NCBI GenBank assembly: GCA_003635265.1
Contig: PYIZ01000052.1
Span: 184,414 to 248,413, forward strand
Direction of reading: 5' to 3'
Origin: Candidatus Poribacteria bacterium
Lineage (GTDB): Bacteria > Poribacteria > WGA-4E > PCPOR2b
Length of the DNA stretch: 64,000 bases
Each line of letters begins with the position of its first letter. Position 1 is the stretch's first letter. Below are positions 60,786 through 64,000 of this stretch, one piece after another. The translations under genes and the position numbers were made by a program. The notes below the pieces were generated by a model that saw only the letters and a program-made list of their open reading frames with translations, ran no database searches and was not told the origin of the DNA.

Positions 60786-61150
60786 TTGCGAGTGTTGGGT
60801 TTCACTCTCGTTATTTGTAAAAATGCAGTGTTGGAAAGTAGAAGCTCGGTCCCTGTAGTAGCGAGTTGCTTTCAACCGTTCAATCCAACCTACGATACTC
60901 CGATGGATCATCTCATCTCGAACTGTAGATAGTATAATATCACAAACATCTATGTTTTTCTATTCATAATGCACTCCTTCAATAATCCCTTGCAGCACAT
61001 AGACAGAGAGGGAATTGGCTTAAATCGCTATGCTGTTCGGGTTCGATTCAAAGCATCTAAACACCTAGATTTCTACCACGTATCCAGCTATTTGCTTGTG
61101 CTGTTCTCCCGATTCATCGGGAATGAAATCGGGAATTGCCTGTTTCTGCC
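60786..61150. other. 365-base spacer between the J-domain and PFK-like genes
   Basis: Contains the REP-type tail GTTCAATCCAACCTACG at 60878-60894 (16 of 17 bases match 54881-54897) and AT-rich sequence. A 65-aa reading frame at 60969-61166 has no detectable family or ribosome-binding site and overlaps the next gene. I see no supported gene or RNA. Confidence 0.6.
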
Positions 61151-62407
61151 ATGCTCCAACAAATAAAGCCAACCCTAAAAGTCAGAGGCAATCTGGTTGT
61201 CGGACAATCCGGAAATCCATCCGCAGTGTTCAATACTTGCCTCTACGGCATAATCCAAGAGGCAAAGCAACACCCCGAAATCCAAAATATCTATGGCATG
61301 GCGGACGGCGTAGAGGGCCTACTGAAAGGCGATTTAATCGATCTGGGAAGGCAGAACCCCACAATCCTCGAAAATCTGAAAAATGCTCCCTCCGCCGTAC
61401 TCTCCTCTAACCATGATACCCTTGTTGATGAGGATTATGATCGCGCGCTAGAGATTTGCAAGCAATATAAGATTCGTTTTGTCATTTATATGGGCGATAA
61501 GGGAGCAATGTCCACCGCCGATCGACTTGCGAAATTCGCTGAGACCGAAGGCTACCCGCTCTATTGCATAGGGGTTCCGCACTCCGTAGAGAATACCCTC
61601 GGTTTTACGGATCACTGTTTCGGCTATGGCACCGCCGCACGAGCAAATGCTATTGTTGCGCGAAATGTTGGGCGTGATGTTGAAGCAATGGGTGTCACGG
61701 CAGGTGTGAAAATTATTGAAATACCGGGGGGTAATTCCGGTTGGCTTGCTGCAGCGACAGCCTTGGCGAAAGATGCTGATGATAGTTCACCCCACCTGAT
61801 CTATCTCCCGGAAAGTGGATTGGATCCGGCACAATTTCTCGCCGATGTAGAGGCGGTGTACCGGCGGTTAGGCTACTGTCTGATTGTCGTCAGTGAAGGG
61901 ATCCAAGGTAAGGACAAATGCACACTTCCGTCGGACGGGTGTATAGGGGAATATCTGTGCGCGCTTCTCGCCGAGCGACTTCAACTCAAAGCAAGTTGGG
62001 ATAAACTTGAGGACCTGTCTCGATTCGGAATGCAGTCCGCTTCAGTCGTTGATTCAGGGGAAGCGTTGATGGCGGGACAAGCGGCTGTCCGCCGTGCCGT
62101 TGATGGGATGAACGGCTTTATGATTACCATTGCTCGACACTTAGACCCCAACAAGCCTTATAGCTCTTTAATCGGTATGGTACGACTCAGGCTTGGAGCA
62201 AAATCTGAGAAGGTAGTACCAGAGGTTTTCATCAACGAAGCGGGTAACTTTGTCACCGAGGCATTTGAGAAGTACGTAACCCCATTGATTGGGGGCAGGC
62301 TGCCGGCTACTTTAGAGCCAGATCCCAACGGGGAGGAGGTGCGGTTGGAGCCGATTTCTGTTAGTCCTCCGAATGACGAGTCAGAAAAGGATATTTTTTT
62401 ATCATGA
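61151..62407 (+). CDS. Phosphofructokinase-like protein with altered active-site motifs
   Basis: 418 residues from the ATG at 61151 (a TTG at 61136 is possible; no clear ribosome-binding site). The fold is that of PPi/ATP-dependent phosphofructokinase: LVVGQSGNPSAV (usual GGPT changed to GNPS) at 15-26, MGDKGAMSTADRL at 114-126 where PFKs have GGD[GD]S or GGNDS, and GVPHSVENTLG at 141-151 where PFKs have GxPKTIDND (catalytic Asp becomes Glu, Lys becomes His). PGGNSGWLAAATAL (MGRxAGW normally) and SEGI remain. With three signature motifs altered, it may be a pseudo-enzyme or have a different reaction. Overlaps the next gene by 4 bases (ATGA). Confidence 0.82.
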   Translation: MLQQIKPTLKVRGNLVVGQSGNPSAVFNTCLYGIIQEAKQHPEIQNIYGMADGVEGLLKGDLIDLGRQNPTILENLKNAPSAVLSSNHDTLVDEDYDRALEICKQYKIRFVIYMGDKGAMSTADRLAKFAETEGYPLYCIGVPHSVENTLGFTDHCFGYGTAARANAIVARNVGRDVEAMGVTAGVKIIEIPGGNSGWLAAATALAKDADDSSPHLIYLPESGLDPAQFLADVEAVYRRLGYCLIVVSEGIQGKDKCTLPSDGCIGEYLCALLAERLQLKASWDKLEDLSRFGMQSASVVDSGEALMAGQAAVRRAVDGMNGFMITIARHLDPNKPYSSLIGMVRLRLGAKSEKVVPEVFINEAGNFVTEAFEKYVTPLIGGRLPATLEPDPNGEEVRLEPISVSPPNDESEKDIFLS

Positions 62408-62982
62408 GCATGTTTCGTGAGCATTGGATCGGTGGATTGGTCGTCTACACGTCATTTTTCGCAATTTCGCTTGCAACAACCCTAATCGGCATCTTCGCTT
62501 TTCGACTGCCAACCGACTGGAACCCAACGGTTTCCGTTGAGCCTCTGAAAATTGCTGCTTGTTTCGCCATCGGTGTTCTCTCAGGGTTGTGGCCCGATGT
62601 AGATACCAAAAGCAAAAGTCAGCAGATTTTTTATAGACTCTTCCTCCTCTCCAATATCGTGCTGATTTATAAGGGATATTACGCCATATCCGCATTTTTT
62701 GGCTTATTCGCTATGCTTCCCCTCATCGGAAACCATCGGGGTTGGACGCATTCCAAGCTGACGATGCTGCTATTACCCGCGGTTTTCCTGATTTTGCCGA
62801 TCTATTTTCAGCGTGATCAATTGGACCAAAATGAGTTGTTGGCGGCACAGAATCTGGTTTTGCTTAAAGATGGGCTTCCTTTTTATACAGCCAGTTTAAT
62901 CGGGTATGCGACGCATTTACATTTGGACGGGATTCTATTACAATCTCGCAAGGCGCAGAGACGTCAGGCAAGAGCTGGTTAA
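62404..62982 (+). CDS. DUF457-type membrane metal-dependent hydrolase
   Basis: 192 residues with four or more hydrophobic segments. Metal-site motifs are GLWPDVDTKSKSQ near 62 and NHRGWTHSKLTM near 110, as in the LexA-binding inner-membrane hydrolase (YdjM/DUF457) family. Membrane-embedded hydrolase of unknown substrate. Translationally coupled to the PFK-like gene. Confidence 0.85.
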   Translation: MSMFREHWIGGLVVYTSFFAISLATTLIGIFAFRLPTDWNPTVSVEPLKIAACFAIGVLSGLWPDVDTKSKSQQIFYRLFLLSNIVLIYKGYYAISAFFGLFAMLPLIGNHRGWTHSKLTMLLLPAVFLILPIYFQRDQLDQNELLAAQNLVLLKDGLPFYTASLIGYATHLHLDGILLQSRKAQRRQARAG

Positions 62983-63149
62983 AACAATTCATTTTTCTTT
63001 GTTTTGTTATTGTCATCGCTGGTAGTACTTCTATTGAAATCTTGCGATGAAATTTTCACACGACTGCCACGCTTATGTAACATTTTTCCAGTATGCTTTT
63101 TTGTTTTTGAAGAACAGCTAATTTTCAATAGAATTAAGGAGAAAGATTG

Positions 63150-64000
63150 ATGGATTGCAAACAGATTTTTAGAGTTTTTATCGCGCTGCTCTTATGCCTT
63201 ACTGTTAGTGCCGCAGCACAAGCTCCAGATTTTCCGGACCGGATGCCAATTGTCGAACGACCGTTCTCAGAGGATCCGGACAAATTCACTTTCGCAATTA
63301 TTGGCGATAAAACGGGTGGCGGTCTCGATAAGTGGCATATATTTGATCGCGCAATCAGCGAAATTAATTCGCTGCAACCTGACTTTGCCATCATGGTTGG
63401 TGACCTGATACAAGGGGTAACGACTGATATAGCACAGCTTGACGCGGAATGGGAGGAATTTTGGCAGCATGAATCCCCCCTGACCATACCGTTTCTCCCG
63501 TTACCGGGCAACCACGATATCACCAATCCGGTGATGTATGACTATTGGGTTGAGCATATCGGACGGACCTATTCAGCTTTCACCTATAAAGACTGCCTGT
63601 TTATCATACTCAATACAGAGGAGAGACACGGGTTGCCTCAAGGCGTGGAAGATTGGTTTGGAGAGGCGCAGATTCGCTATGCAGCGGAAGCATTGGAACA
63701 GCACCCGGACGTGCGGCACACTTTTGTGCTATTACACAAACCCGCGTGGTTGCATGAAGGATCCGGTTGGAATCAGATTGAGGAAATGCTGGGGGACCGG
63801 GCATACACCGTTTTCGCCGGGCATTATCACAATCTGACACTGCATACACGTAACGACCACCGATATTTTGTACTGGGCGCGACAGGCGGCGGGCTGACTC
63901 CTCGCGAGGTGAAAGAGTTCGGTGCGTTTGACCATTACAGTATTGTGACGGTGGACGGTGATGATGTCACCGTTGCCATTGTTGAACCGGGCAGTATTCA
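63150..64000 (+). CDS. Secreted metallophosphoesterase (3' end off the right edge)
   Basis: 283 residues are visible. A signal peptide (1-24) ends near AAAQA. The calcineurin-like core has IIGDKTGG (D53) in place of the first DxH, MVGDLIQG (GD near 84), PGNHD near 120, LLHKP, and a late AGHYHN (near 230). The usual first motif DxH is DxT here, as in a subgroup of exported phosphoesterases. AAGGAG precedes the ATG by 9 bases. The frame is open to base 64000, so the C-terminus is not in the window. Confidence 0.87.
   Translation, partial: MDCKQIFRVFIALLLCLTVSAAAQAPDFPDRMPIVERPFSEDPDKFTFAIIGDKTGGGLDKWHIFDRAISEINSLQPDFAIMVGDLIQGVTTDIAQLDAEWEEFWQHESPLTIPFLPLPGNHDITNPVMYDYWVEHIGRTYSAFTYKDCLFIILNTEERHGLPQGVEDWFGEAQIRYAAEALEQHPDVRHTFVLLHKPAWLHEGSGWNQIEEMLGDRAYTVFAGHYHNLTLHTRNDHRYFVLGATGGGLTPREVKEFGAFDHYSIVTVDGDDVTVAIVEPGSI

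Noticed and set aside
61020..61060. Possible tRNA T-arm (GGTTCGATTC)
   Set aside because: No matching acceptor, D or anticodon arms can be drawn around it.
60969..61166. 65-aa open frame in the spacer before the PFK-like gene
   Set aside because: No ribosome-binding site, no recognisable pattern, and it overlaps the PFK-like start.
1..64000. CRISPR array or complete tRNA/rRNA genes
   Set aside because: No regular direct repeats with spacers and no complete cloverleaf or rRNA sequence was seen on reading; a dedicated search was not possible.

Overview
The window reads as a chromosomal segment of an uncultured Gram-negative bacterium with an outer membrane. Evidence is a DUF5916-type outer-membrane barrel protein, a GT9 heptosyltransferase-like enzyme, DsbD, a lipoprotein and a Tat-exported molybdoenzyme. 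The mix of Gfo/Idh/MocA oxidoreductases, SDR epimerases, CBM9-like proteins, an amidohydrolase-2, a CocE-type hydrolase and an enolase-superfamily enzyme, together with a PorX-like regulator and palindrome-rich intergenic spacers, resembles Candidatus Poribacteria or a relative. That placement is an inference from gene content only. No rRNA, convincing tRNA, CRISPR array or replication origin was seen.

Layout. (1) 1-4070, minus: DsbD (cut by the left edge), a thioredoxin-like protein with an in-frame UGA at the first redox Cys and a bacterial SECIS-like hairpin directly after it (probable selenoprotein), a PorX-like receiver-PglZ protein lacking the phospho-acceptor Asp, and a Nudix hydrolase. 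(2) 4190-9947, minus: IscS-like cysteine desulfurase, Mrp/ApbC ATPase, GlcD, a lipoprotein and GlcE. (3) 10093-12620, minus: a Tat-exported sulfite-oxidase-family enzyme, a 66-aa protein and an HNH nuclease of the phosphorothioate-DNA-binding type. (4) 12687-22269, minus: sugar and catabolic enzymes, the DUF5916 protein and an amidohydrolase. (5) 22645-28061, plus: an unrecognised 561-aa protein, then an E1alpha-E1beta-E2 2-oxoacid dehydrogenase operon whose E2 carries three near-identical subunit-binding domains. (6) 28112-33327, minus: SGNH hydrolase, CocE hydrolase, CBM9-like protein, enolase-superfamily dehydratase, DCC protein. (7) 33359-35271, minus: a coupled AAA ATPase plus small partner resembling MAD3/MAD4-type defence proteins. 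(8) 35298-40763, minus: a housekeeping block in transcription order nadD, yacG, yqeK, an HTTM membrane protein, rsfS, argS. (9) 40780-42115: a TnpB-only IS200/IS605-type insertion just upstream of nadD. (10) 42215-54630, minus: a surface-polysaccharide locus with flippase, membrane protein, sulfotransferase, FemAB/BioF2-like transferase, Rossmann protein, AsnB, DegT aminotransferase, epimerase, WbpD-like acetyltransferase and WbpB-like dehydrogenase. (11) 54927-59809, minus: D-2-hydroxyacid dehydrogenase, QueC, GT9, an internally deleted glycosyltransferase and an FG-GAP-like lipoprotein/secreted protein. (12) 59931-64000, plus: J-domain protein, a PFK-like protein with altered active-site motifs, a DUF457-like membrane hydrolase and a metallophosphoesterase cut by the right edge.

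Genes that appear to work together: the thioredoxin-like selenoprotein with DsbD in periplasmic thiol reduction; GlcD with GlcE in 2-hydroxyacid oxidation; the WbpB/WbpE/WbpD-like trio in making a diacetamido uronic acid, which the AsnB homologue could amidate and the flippase export; E1/E2 as an acyl-CoA-forming complex (its E3 is not in the window). Intergenic DNA is unusually rich in dispersed palindromes and short degenerate repeats.
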